Shown here: positions 45,357-53,531 of the stretch, one piece after another
Layout: each line of letters begins with the position of its first letter
Numbering within the stretch: the first letter of the stretch is position 1
NCBI GenBank assembly: GCA_039026915.1
Contig: JBCCLJ010000004.1
Coordinates: 1 to 64,000 of the forward strand
DNA from: JBCCLJ01 sp039026915
Lineage (GTDB): Bacteria; Acidobacteriota; Thermoanaerobaculia; Multivoradales; Multivoraceae
Direction of reading: 5' to 3'
Length of the DNA: 64,000 nucleotides
Position numbers and translations under genes: made by a program
The notes under the pieces: generated by a model
The model's input: only the letters and a program-made list of their open reading frames with translations
The model's database searches: none
Told to the model about the DNA's origin: nothing

Positions 45357-46937
45357 TCAGGCGGGTGGGTCCGGGCGCTCGATGCCGAGCTTCTTCATTC
45401 GGTGCCGCAGTGTGCTGGGGTGCACTTCGAGGTGCTCGGCAGCGTTGCCGTCGCCGTTGATGCGCCATTGACAGGCCTGGAGCACCGACAGGATGTGGCG
45501 GCGCTCGGCCTCTGCCAGCGTGAGCAGCGGTGGGGGGGACAGGCTGTCCACGGCGGAGACGCCTTGAGCGGCAGTCGGTCCTGAGGCGCCGCTGGCGAGG
45601 AAGCTGGCCTCGAGTTCGAGCTCCACGCCGCGCGAGACGATCAGCGCGCGGTCGATCACGTTCTGAAGCTCGCGCACGTTGCCTGGCCAGTCATAGTGCA
45701 GGAGCAGGTCGAGAGCGGGTGCCGGGATCGTCTCCACCGCGCGGCCGAGCCGCTGGTTGCCGCGCTCGACGAAGTGGCGCACGAGCGGCTCGACGTCCTC
45801 TTTGCGATCGCGCAGTGGCGGCAGCTCGATCGGGAAGACATTGAGGCGGTAGAAGAGGTCGGGGCGGAAGCGTCCCTCGCTCGCGGCTCGGCCGAGGTCG
45901 CGGTTCGTCGCCGCCACGACGCGCGCGTCGACCGTGCGCGTCTCGGCCGAGCCGACGGGCTCGTACTCTCCCTCCTGCAGGACGCGCAGCAGGCGCGACT
46001 GGACCGAGAGCTCCATGTCGCCGATCTCGTCGAGAAAGAGGGTGCCGCCGTCGGCGAGCTCGAAGCGTCCGCGCTTGTCTGTCGTTGCGCCTGTGAAGGC
46101 GCCCTTGACGTGCCCGAAGAGCTCGCTTTCGATGAGCGTCGCCGGCAGGGCGGCACAGTTGACCTTGACCAGCGACCGCTCGCTGCGCCGGCTGGCGTCG
46201 TGCACGGCATGCGCGAAGAGCTCTTTGCCGGTGCCGGTCTCGCCCAGCAGGAGGACGGGCGCGTCGGTCGACGCGACCTGCTCGACTTTGTGCAGCACGG
46301 CCTCGAGGGCCAGGCTGTCGCCAACGATGCGGTGTCCGTCGCCAGGTGCGGCGAGCTCGCTGCGCAGGTAGGTGTTCTCGTCCTGCAGGCGCGCGGTGAG
46401 CTCGGCGATCGAGCGATCGGAGCGCTGACGATGGACGGCCGCGCCCAGCAGGTCGCCGAGAAGGCGCAGCCGCGAGACCTGGCCTGCGGTGAAAGTGTGT
46501 CGCTGCTCGTGGGCAAAGAAAGCGATGACGTGGCGCAGCGTCTGCCGATCGAGCAACGGAATCAACAGCCCGGACTTCACGCCCCGGCCCGCCAGCGCTT
46601 GCCGCTCCGCATCGGCGGGCGGGGGAAGTTCTTCGAGAGAAGAGAAGGTGACGGTGTGTCCCTCGCGAAGCTGCTGGCCGAGCCAGGATCCCCGGCCCGG
46701 ATGGCCGGGAGCTCCGAGGGCCCGAGGTGGCTCCAGGCCCGGTTTGACGAAGGCGAACGACATCGCGAGTCGGCCCTCCTCGTCTCCGGAGAAGAAGCTC
46801 ACCTCGTCGATCTGCAGCGTTCGAGCGATGCGCTCGAGCGCCGCTTCGATCTCGGGGGCCACGTCGTCGTGCTGCGCTCCGATCAGACGAGCGGACAGCT
46901 CGGTCACGACGCGCTCGTAGATCCCTGTATCGACCAT
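45357..46937 (-). CDS. Sigma-54-dependent activator with GAF and Fis-type HTH
   Basis: A 526-residue enhancer-binding protein. Residues 1-180 hold a GAF-like sensor (GLLIPLLDRQTLRHVIAFFA). The AAA+ domain has Walker A GETGTGKE at 232-239, GAFTGA at 279-284, Walker B GGTLFLDEIGD and the arginine finger segment. The Fis-type helix-turn-helix is at the end (AAEHLEVHPSTLRHRMKKLG). All sigma-54 contact motifs are intact. ATG 46937 is preferred to the longer frame from 47111; it has little Shine-Dalgarno support. It is divergent from the small exported protein at 47125, whose promoter looks sigma-54 dependent. Confidence 0.92.
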   Translation of the reverse strand: MVDTGIYERVVTELSARLIGAQHDDVAPEIEAALERIARTLQIDEVSFFSGDEEGRLAMSFAFVKPGLEPPRALGAPGHPGRGSWLGQQLREGHTVTFSSLEELPPPADAERQALAGRGVKSGLLIPLLDRQTLRHVIAFFAHEQRHTFTAGQVSRLRLLGDLLGAAVHRQRSDRSIAELTARLQDENTYLRSELAAPGDGHRIVGDSLALEAVLHKVEQVASTDAPVLLLGETGTGKELFAHAVHDASRRSERSLVKVNCAALPATLIESELFGHVKGAFTGATTDKRGRFELADGGTLFLDEIGDMELSVQSRLLRVLQEGEYEPVGSAETRTVDARVVAATNRDLGRAASEGRFRPDLFYRLNVFPIELPPLRDRKEDVEPLVRHFVERGNQRLGRAVETIPAPALDLLLHYDWPGNVRELQNVIDRALIVSRGVELELEASFLASGASGPTAAQGVSAVDSLSPPPLLTLAEAERRHILSVLQACQWRINGDGNAAEHLEVHPSTLRHRMKKLGIERPDPPA

Positions 46938-46980
46938 ATGCGGAGAGTAACACCATATGTTGAGGTCTTGTGTATCAAGA
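46933..46980. promoter_or_regulatory. Tandem ACCATATG sites and inverted repeat, candidate enhancer sites
   Basis: ACCATATG occurs at 46933-46940 and 46952-46959, 19 bases apart, close to two helical turns. The first covers the start codon of the activator gene. TCTTGTGTATCAAGA at 46966-46980 is a 5-base inverted repeat. They lie about 70-120 bases upstream of the sigma-54 promoter, the usual enhancer distance, and could also serve autoregulation. Confidence 0.5.
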
Positions 46981-47050
46981 TGTGGATGCTTTAGTGCCGA
47001 GGCGAAGGAAAAGGCCAATGAAACAGGACGTTCTGGAGCGGATGGCCCAC

Positions 47051-47064
47051 GGCACCGAGCTTGC
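47051..47064 (+). promoter_or_regulatory. Candidate sigma-54 (-24/-12) promoter
   Basis: GGCACCGAGCTTGC has the GG-N10-GC spacing with GGCAC and TTGC blocks of the sigma-54 consensus. It lies 60 bases before the start codon of the Arg/Asp-rich protein, leaving room for a leader, and downstream of the tandem ACCATATG sites. Confidence 0.6.
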
Positions 47065-47124
47065 GAAAGAGAGGGGCACAGCGCTGACACGCCAAGCGCC
47101 ACGACCCTCAACTAGGAGACCGAC

Positions 47125-47727
47125 ATGACTCGCAACGTCCAAAAGATGACCGCCACCCTCTTCCTGGCTCTGCTGGCCAGCCCCCAGATGGCCGAGATCG
47201 GTGCCCAGGCCGAAGCTCAGTCGCGGCGCGCCATCGTCGAGCGCAAGGTCGATCGGCGCGCCGACCACCGCGTGGATCGTCGCCACGATCGGCGCAGGAA
47301 CGAAGATCGCCTCGATGAGCGCCAGGACCGTCGGCAGGACCGCCGTCAGGATCATCGTCTCGATCGCCGCATCGACCGGCGGATCGATCGTCGCTGGGAC
47401 CGTTGGGACGACTGGGTCGACTACCGCCGGACCGTGGCGGGCGTTCGTCTGGTCGCTGGGATGATCTTCGGAAGCCTGCCGCCGCAGCCCGCCGTGCTGA
47501 TCGTCGACGGTGAGGAGTTTTTCTACGCCGAGGGGGTTTTCTTCCAGCGCATCCCGAGCGTCGTCGGACCAACCTACCGCGTGGTTGTCGCACCTGCCGG
47601 CGCCGTCGTGGCCGCCTTGCCCAGTGATGCCGTCATCGTCACCGTCGCCGGCGCCCGCTACTACCGCTCCGGAGACATCTGGTTTCTGGGAGCGCCGGGG
47701 CGCTACCGCGTCGTCTTGGCTCCCTGA
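47125..47727 (+). CDS. Exported Arg/Asp-rich protein (DUF6515-like)
   Basis: A 200-residue protein. A signal peptide (LFLALLASPQMAEIGAQ) is followed by about 60 residues of repeated Asp-Arg-Arg units (RRADHRVDRRHDRRRNEDR), then a small beta domain (PAVLIVDGEEFFYAEGVFFQ, RVVVAPAGAVVAALP, YYRSGDIWFLGAPGRYRVVL) of the DUF6515 type. AGGAGA precedes ATG 47125. The charged zone could bind polyanions such as LPS or nucleic acid, but this is a guess. Probably controlled by the divergent sigma-54 activator. Confidence 0.75.
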   Translation: MTRNVQKMTATLFLALLASPQMAEIGAQAEAQSRRAIVERKVDRRADHRVDRRHDRRRNEDRLDERQDRRQDRRQDHRLDRRIDRRIDRRWDRWDDWVDYRRTVAGVRLVAGMIFGSLPPQPAVLIVDGEEFFYAEGVFFQRIPSVVGPTYRVVVAPAGAVVAALPSDAVIVTVAGARYYRSGDIWFLGAPGRYRVVLAP

Positions 47728-47745
47728 GTTGGTCCACCGAAGGTC

Positions 47746-47774
47746 GACGCCCGCTCCCGCTGGGGGCGGGCGTC
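47746..47774 (+). terminator. Strong hairpin after the Arg/Asp-rich gene
   Basis: GACGCCCGC and GCGGGCGTC, extended by CCC/GGG pairs across a bulged T, form a long GC stem 18 bases after the stop. No clear T-run follows. Likely stops transcription before the dead K+ channel fragment. Confidence 0.55.
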
Positions 47775-47814
47775 TCGCGTTGCGCGCTCCTTTCGTCAGC
47801 AGGCGTCATGGCGG

Positions 47815-47888
47815 CGCTGTGTGACGTCGCGCCAGCCCGGCGTCGTAAAGGTGGCAGGAGAAGTGGATCGACTCCTCGAAGTTGGAGT
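47815..47888 (-). pseudogene. Decayed fragment of a K+ channel gene
   Basis: On the minus strand one frame reads NFEESIHFSC and the next TFTTPGWRDVT. The intact channel at 55183-55620 has SFEESIYFSC followed by ATFTTLGYGDVT in one frame. A two-base loss joins the frames, and the filter GYGD has become GWRD. The similarity is confined to about 70 bases, so it is a remnant of a copy or of gene conversion. Confidence 0.6.
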
Positions 47889-47889
47889 T

Positions 47890-49023
47890 CTACTTCGACA
47901 CGAGGAGCTGAGGGCCTGCCAAGCGCTCGGCGAGTGCCTCGGCCAGTGTCTGTGAGCCGAGCTGGGAGAAGTGGAATGGATCCGAGAAGTGCTCGTCACG
48001 GTCGAGGATCACCGTCGCGTCCACGTAGAGGGTCCCATCGTGCTCGCTGGCCACCTCCCGAAGTGTCTCATTGAGCTGATCCAGGGCGCGAAAGGCCCCG
48101 GCTTCTTCGATTCTCAACCACGACTCCAGGTAGTTCCGATCGAAAGCTCTTGCGTCCTCGCGAACCCTCATCGGCTGAGCGACGAGAACGGGAGTGGCTC
48201 CTGAATCTCTTGCGAGAGCGACCCAGGAGCGAACGTTGCGCCGGAAGACCTGCTTCGCCTCCGGAGCGATCGACCGGGCGAGGCTGTACTCTTCCGGCGG
48301 CAATCGGGGTCGGAAGTAAGCGAGCAGAATGCTCCTGTGCAGCAGAGAGGGAGGGGCAGTGTCGAAGCCGAGTGCACCTCTCAGGATCGCAGCGTGGTCG
48401 ACGTACTCCTTGTCGAAGGGGCGGAGCGACGCTGGTTGTATGTCGTTCACGCCCTGAAAAAGCAAGGCGATCTTCGGCTGTAGGTCCCTATCTCGTACCG
48501 CAAACGAGATGACGTTCTCGAGGGAGGTCCAACCAGGAAAACCCGCGTTCCAGACTTCTGCCTCAAACCCGAGACCCTTCAGTCTCTGCTCCAGCAACAT
48601 CGGCCACGAAGCCTGATCGTTGCTCGCAAGGAGATCGAAGGCCGCCGAGCCCCCCGCGACCAGGATGCGTGGCCGCTCAGTGGGTCCAGGTCGATCCGGT
48701 CCACGGTAGCCGAGCTCGTTGAAAGAGGCGCTTCTCTCGCCGAGGGCTACGCTCGAACTCGCGCGCGGGGCGACATTCAAGAACGGATGTCTTTGGTAGA
48801 TGTCGAGCACATCGGATTGTTGCTGGTAGGAACTCCACTCCGCTGTAGACGGCCACTCACCACGGGTCACTCGTCCGCCGATCCGGGCCATCAGCTCGGC
48901 TCCAGCGAGCACGAGTGCTGCAGCAACGACGACCACGCTGAAGATCAGTGCTCTCTGCACGGCGCCAGCGATTCCGCTGCGAAGACTCGGTGCGGAGGAT
49001 CTTTCCCTTGGATCGGTCGACAT
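47890..49023 (-). CDS. Membrane-anchored SGNH/GDSL-type hydrolase
   Basis: A 377-residue protein with one membrane segment (about 22-45) and an SGNH domain. Block I reads VAGGSAAF with the Ser nucleophile, block II NAGFPGWTS, block III GVNDIQP with the Gly-x-Asn-Asp oxyanion residues, and block V DPFHFSQLG with the Asp and His. All four blocks are present. Such proteins deacylate or acylate surface sugars. ATG 49023 is preferred; the frame is open up to 49083. It sits next to a sulfatase-fold lipoprotein and two GT-C-like proteins. Confidence 0.85.
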   Translation of the reverse strand: MSTDPRERSSAPSLRSGIAGAVQRALIFSVVVVAAALVLAGAELMARIGGRVTRGEWPSTAEWSSYQQQSDVLDIYQRHPFLNVAPRASSSVALGERSASFNELGYRGPDRPGPTERPRILVAGGSAAFDLLASNDQASWPMLLEQRLKGLGFEAEVWNAGFPGWTSLENVISFAVRDRDLQPKIALLFQGVNDIQPASLRPFDKEYVDHAAILRGALGFDTAPPSLLHRSILLAYFRPRLPPEEYSLARSIAPEAKQVFRRNVRSWVALARDSGATPVLVAQPMRVREDARAFDRNYLESWLRIEEAGAFRALDQLNETLREVASEHDGTLYVDATVILDRDEHFSDPFHFSQLGSQTLAEALAERLAGPQLLVSK

Positions 49024-49178
49024 CGCGAGGGACTCTAGCAAGCTGAACTCAGCGAAGACCGAGAGCAGCCGGTCGCCGCGCAATCACACGAAGGCCTGCC
49101 TTCGTCGAGAAGGCAGCTGCATCGGTTCGGTGCCAGCCACCGGCTCCAGGATCCACGCGAGCCGGAGGTGGAAGAGCC

Positions 49179-50999
49179 TCAGTTCGTATAGCCGAGGGCG
49201 CCAAGTCTCTTTCGCACGCTCTGGCTCACCTCGCCGGGCTCCGGAGTCGTCCTGTCCGGCCGAAACACGAACACCGTCAGGTCGGCATTCAAGGAGGATC
49301 GCGCGGGGAGCCATGAACGAACGGCGATGTTCGTCGGGCGAAGGACCGGCGAAGGAGTAGGACGCATCGTTCCCGTCTGAATCATCGCGTTGTCCGCTCG
49401 AATGCTCTGGATCTTTGCGGACTCGCTCAGCAAGAGCCCGCGAAGAGGCATCCCCGGTTCGTCGGTGAGAGACAGCTTGATCACGAAGCTCTCAGCTTGC
49501 TCCGCTATGTCGACTTGGTCTGCTTCCGACAAGAAGTAGGGGATGGGATCCTCGAGCGGCGAGTCGGCGACGATCGTGATCGTAGCGACCTCGTTCGATC
49601 CGGAGCCTCGAAAGAGAACTCGCGTCCCTGGGGTGGTCCCGAGAAGCCTGCGGTGAATCTCGAGCTCGAGGTCGCGTTCGCTGGGTGCCAGTCGAACCCT
49701 CGGCTGCCTCTCCAGGGGATCGTTGGCCAGGTTGATTGCTGCGATCGGGGGAAGTCTGGCCCTGTCGAGCTGCTCCAAATGCAGAGCGAGAGGATCCTCT
49801 TCGCGGCGTTCATCGCGGGCGTTGAACAGAATGAGCTTGTGGTCTCCTAGAACAGCGCCTGCCCGAAGCGGGCCACTCGAGAGATGTTGGAAGAACACGG
49901 GCCGACGCGACGGCTTGCGCATTCCATCAACGACGGAGAGAAGACTCTCGCCGCTGAGTCCCTCCGAAGCCAGACCCGCCGCATCAAGGAGCGTTGGAGC
50001 GATGTCAGCCAGACCGACCGCTTCTTCGACGTGAGCGCGACCCGACGTCCTCTTCGACCAGGAGATGACGAGCGGCACCCGAACCTGCTCCTCGTACAGG
50101 GTCTGGCCGTGCTTCCATCCTTCATGCTCGTAGAACTCCTCGCCGTGGTCCGATGTGAAAACGACGAGAGTCTCTCTAGGAGACGTTTCTGCGAGACGGT
50201 CGATCAGGTCGGCCACAAAGCGATCGAGGTATCGAACTTCGTCGTCGTAGAGACTGGAGAAGCGGTTGGCGGCGTGATCTGGATCCACGCGGATACGACC
50301 GGCATAGACACCGTGTACGTTGTCGCCGGCAACAGGCTGTTGGGGGTCGGAGCGCCCTTGGCCGGAAGCGATCAGTGGATTGAGGTACGGATCGTGAGGA
50401 TCCAGGTAATGCGCCCAGAGGAAGAACGGCGTGTCGTCGCTCTGCTCAGCCAGAAACTGCTCGAGCCACGGCTGAAGCTGGTCCTGTGCGTTGAGGGAGA
50501 GCGACTCCACGACGGGCTCAGCGATCTGGAACTCCTCGAAGCCTCTTCCGAAACCCTCTTCCGGTTGAAGGGTCGGGTTGGCGACGAAAGCCGCGGTGCG
50601 GTAGCCCGCGTCACGAAGGCGCTCGGCGAGGGTCGGTACGGCGGCGGGAATGTCGTAGAGCGTTGATCCCGCAAACCCGAGTTCGTCGGGGAGGTAGCCG
50701 CTGAGCAGGCTGGCCATCGACGGGAGCGTCCAGGGCGCATGGGCGTAGGCGCGTTCGAACACGACGCCATTCTCCGCGAGGCGCTCGCAGATCTCGGTGC
50801 CGGTGTCTCGCTCTGGGGAGCTCATGCACGGGAGGCGGTCGGCTCGGAGGGTGTCGACGACGATGAGCACGAGATTCGGTTTCTGCTCGTCGACGCCACA
50901 CCCGGCGAGAGCCAAGAGGACGAGAAATGGACGGATGACAAGAGAGGCTGCCTTCCAGCGTTCGGCTGCACCACGGGGCGCCTGGGGCGACGAGACCAA
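49179..50999 (-). CDS. Sulfatase-fold lipoprotein with Thr at the nucleophile site
   Basis: From TTG 50999 the protein has 606 residues; the frame is open to 51257, so the start is uncertain. A lipobox LLALAGC lies in the signal segment. The alkaline-phosphatase superfamily core shows VLIVVDTLRADR, then APWTLPSMASLLSG, where sulfatases have Cys or Ser followed by PxR, and TSDHGEEFYEHEGWKHG for metals. Thr in the nucleophile position is usual for phospho-transferases such as phosphoethanolamine or phosphoglycerol transferases, not for sulfatases. The C-terminal third (about 400-606) is a beta-rich extension of unknown type. Confidence 0.75.
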   Translation of the reverse strand: MVSSPQAPRGAAERWKAASLVIRPFLVLLALAGCGVDEQKPNLVLIVVDTLRADRLPCMSSPERDTGTEICERLAENGVVFERAYAHAPWTLPSMASLLSGYLPDELGFAGSTLYDIPAAVPTLAERLRDAGYRTAAFVANPTLQPEEGFGRGFEEFQIAEPVVESLSLNAQDQLQPWLEQFLAEQSDDTPFFLWAHYLDPHDPYLNPLIASGQGRSDPQQPVAGDNVHGVYAGRIRVDPDHAANRFSSLYDDEVRYLDRFVADLIDRLAETSPRETLVVFTSDHGEEFYEHEGWKHGQTLYEEQVRVPLVISWSKRTSGRAHVEEAVGLADIAPTLLDAAGLASEGLSGESLLSVVDGMRKPSRRPVFFQHLSSGPLRAGAVLGDHKLILFNARDERREEDPLALHLEQLDRARLPPIAAINLANDPLERQPRVRLAPSERDLELEIHRRLLGTTPGTRVLFRGSGSNEVATITIVADSPLEDPIPYFLSEADQVDIAEQAESFVIKLSLTDEPGMPLRGLLLSESAKIQSIRADNAMIQTGTMRPTPSPVLRPTNIAVRSWLPARSSLNADLTVFVFRPDRTTPEPGEVSQSVRKRLGALGYTN

Positions 51000-51738
51000 C
51001 GTGTGCGGCGGTCGTCGGCTCGGCGCTGTCGCGCTGCAGGCGTCGATACGCTCTCGGCCGATCGATGGGGCGGCTCGGATGTGTGAGCTGGACGACGCTC
51101 TGAAGGGCATTTCCATGGAACTCCAACGCTCGATGGCTGTTCTCCATCGTCCTGGGCTGCTGGAGTGCTGCCGGGGCTCTCGACGACTCGGCGAACTCCG
51201 CGGACTCTCGCGAGGCCGATACGACTCAGAGCAGAAGCGTCGCAGCCGATCATACAAGCGCCCTGCCTGTTCCCCGTGAGGCTAAGCGAGACCAGGCCGG
51301 CGCGTGCTCTCGCGCCTGATGAAGACCCTCCAAAGTCGCTGTGAACTGGTCGGCGCGGAGCGCCTGTCGCATCCGTCCGGCGTGGAGCGCACGGGAGAGT
51401 TCGGGGACCGCCCGCCGACAAGGGTCCTGGAGCCTGCTGCCGGCGCTCGTATCTCCGTCGACTCCCTGCTGAGTCTCTTGCGGAGTCGGCCGATCGCAGG
51501 GACGTTGAGCTGTCGGCATGGCAGCGGGTACCCCGTTGGCTCCGCGTCCTGGCCGGGTAGCGGGATCCCCGTCAGCGTTCGCTACTCTCCGCAAGGGAGT
51601 TGTCCGTCCGATCCTTCCCGGCGCCTAGCGGCTCGGCGGTCACGTCGTCGTTTGGTCCCACCCTGGCTCGAGCAGGCCGCGCGGGCGTCTTGCGATCGCC
51701 GGTTCGGTCCGTCTCCGTGGGCGTAGGATGCTCTCGCG
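51000..51738. other. Gap between divergent genes, nothing recognised
   Basis: Between the sulfatase-fold gene (minus) and the membrane protein (plus). If the longest frame is used, the gap is 51258-51738. Frames here have the look of shadow frames in GC-rich DNA. No repeats, RNA or promoter of known type were seen. Confidence 0.35.
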
Positions 51739-53490
51739 ATGCGTTCTAGTTCTCGAGCCGCCACGGAGCCGGCTGCGCCGACGGAGTCCAGGAAGGAGTT
51801 CGTGCCGGTTCAGCTGGCTGTTGTTCTGGGCGCAGCGCTCCCGTATCTGCTGCGCGGGCGCTCCGGTTTTGCCAGCGAGGACTTCGTGATCCTGCGGCAG
51901 TTGGCGTCCAACAGCTTTGCCGATCTTCTGCGGGACAACTTCACCGGCCCGTGGCTCGGACTCGAGATGCTGGACTTCTACCGGCCGCTGTCCACCCTGA
52001 TCCTGAAGGTCCTCGTCATCTTGTGCGGCCTCGATGCCGAGTGGATCTCAGCCGTTCATGCGCTCTTCCATGGGGCCTGTTCTCTGCTGATAGGGCGTCT
52101 TGTTTTCAGGCTCCTTCCGAAGCTGGGAGCGATGATCGGCTGGAGCGCGGCGATCGTTTTCGCCGTCCACCCACTCGCCCCGAACACCGTCGCGTTCATC
52201 GCTAGTTTCTCGACTCTCTACTCGACGCTGTTCGGACTCCTTGCCCTGGATGTTGTGACCCGCAGGGCCGCTCTGTCGCCTCTTGCGGTCGCGCTCTTCG
52301 CGGCCTCGATGCTCTGCTACGAGCAGGCCGTCGTGTTTCCGTTCCTGGGCGCGGCCTCGTTGCTACTCATTGAGGCCGACGCTCGGAGGATCCGCTGGGC
52401 CTGGGCCGTGAGCGTTGCAGTTGCGGTGGGGTACCTGGCGGTTCGATCTCTCGCCGTGGGCGCGGCAGTCGGCGGCTATGAGTCCACCCGAGAGCGCCTG
52501 TTGGCCGCGACCCCTGCGGAAACGGTCTCTGCGATCTTGGAGAACGCTGCGCGAGTTGCAGTACCTTCTTGGCAATGGCAGCCGAGCTTCCTTGTTCTGG
52601 CGGTGATCACGCTCGGAGTCGCGACGTGGGCTGCGGCGTCCGTCCGATCTGGAGGGAGACTCCGAGAGCTTGCCGTCCCCTCTTTTGGGGCGTTGTGGTG
52701 GGCCGTGTGTGCTGCTCCCTTTGGCTTCGCGCGCATCGTGCCCGCGAATGCTCGCTACACCTACATGGGTATCGCGGGGCTGGTGCTGCTGCTCTGCGGG
52801 TTGCTGGGGCTTTCTCGGCGTCTGGCGGGCCGCCGAGCCTCGACGGTCATTCTGTGCCTCCTCAGCCTCGGGTATCTCTTGGCACTCGATCTGCGTCTGA
52901 AGGAGATGCGGGCCGCCTCGGCTCTCGCGGCGAGAGTTGCGGATCAGACCTCAGCGAGCACCCGAGATGTTCCGCTTGCTGTTCTGCGTGTGCCGCGGTT
53001 CATCAACGGCCCGAGAGGCGAGCCGGTTGCGCAGGTACTCAACTGGGGACTCAGCGACTCGCTCGATGCGTTGTTTGATCGAAGTGGCCGCCTCACTTAT
53101 CCCGTCGATGAGGTTGGCGCACGAGCCCTGGGCCCGGCGGCCGGACAGGGGCACCTGGACGTCGTTCGCTGGAGCGGCAAGTCGCTGGAGCGAGCCGCGA
53201 CGGCTCCGCTGAGTGAGTGCGTTGAGAGCCGTCTCGAGGGAGATCTCCTCACTCTGAACCGAGACCAGTGTGCCCAGTGTAGGTATCGGCTCGTGGTCCT
53301 GTCTCCCGTGGGCGACAACGTCCTCGAGCTTCGGGGCGAGTCGGTGGCCCTCCCCGCAGACACGATGACGACGATGCGAGCCCTTTGGGTAACGCCGGAG
53401 GGTGACTTCTCACTGCCTGTTCTCGCCTGGGTGCTCCGAGGAGAGGCAGAGGACCTTTGTACGTCGAAGGTCCATCTCGTCTTGGAGTAG
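51739..53490 (+). CDS. Polytopic GT-C-like membrane protein
   Basis: A 583-residue protein with about ten membrane segments between 25 and 390 and an extracytoplasmic tail of about 190 residues. The first loop has GRSGFASEDFVILRQL and FYRPLSTLILKVLVI, the pattern of lipid-carrier-dependent GT-C glycosyltransferases, in which an acidic residue after the first segment is catalytic. The tail is beta-rich (LTLNRDQCAQCRYRLVVLSP). It resembles uncharacterised acidobacterial membrane proteins; donor and acceptor are unknown. It is convergent with another GT-C-like gene, 41 bases away. Confidence 0.6.
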   Translation: MRSSSRAATEPAAPTESRKEFVPVQLAVVLGAALPYLLRGRSGFASEDFVILRQLASNSFADLLRDNFTGPWLGLEMLDFYRPLSTLILKVLVILCGLDAEWISAVHALFHGACSLLIGRLVFRLLPKLGAMIGWSAAIVFAVHPLAPNTVAFIASFSTLYSTLFGLLALDVVTRRAALSPLAVALFAASMLCYEQAVVFPFLGAASLLLIEADARRIRWAWAVSVAVAVGYLAVRSLAVGAAVGGYESTRERLLAATPAETVSAILENAARVAVPSWQWQPSFLVLAVITLGVATWAAASVRSGGRLRELAVPSFGALWWAVCAAPFGFARIVPANARYTYMGIAGLVLLLCGLLGLSRRLAGRRASTVILCLLSLGYLLALDLRLKEMRAASALAARVADQTSASTRDVPLAVLRVPRFINGPRGEPVAQVLNWGLSDSLDALFDRSGRLTYPVDEVGARALGPAAGQGHLDVVRWSGKSLERAATAPLSECVESRLEGDLLTLNRDQCAQCRYRLVVLSPVGDNVLELRGESVALPADTMTTMRALWVTPEGDFSLPVLAWVLRGEAEDLCTSKVHLVLE

Positions 53491-53531
53491 GCGATGTCCT
53501 GGCCTCGACATCGGCGAGTTCGCCAGAGCTG

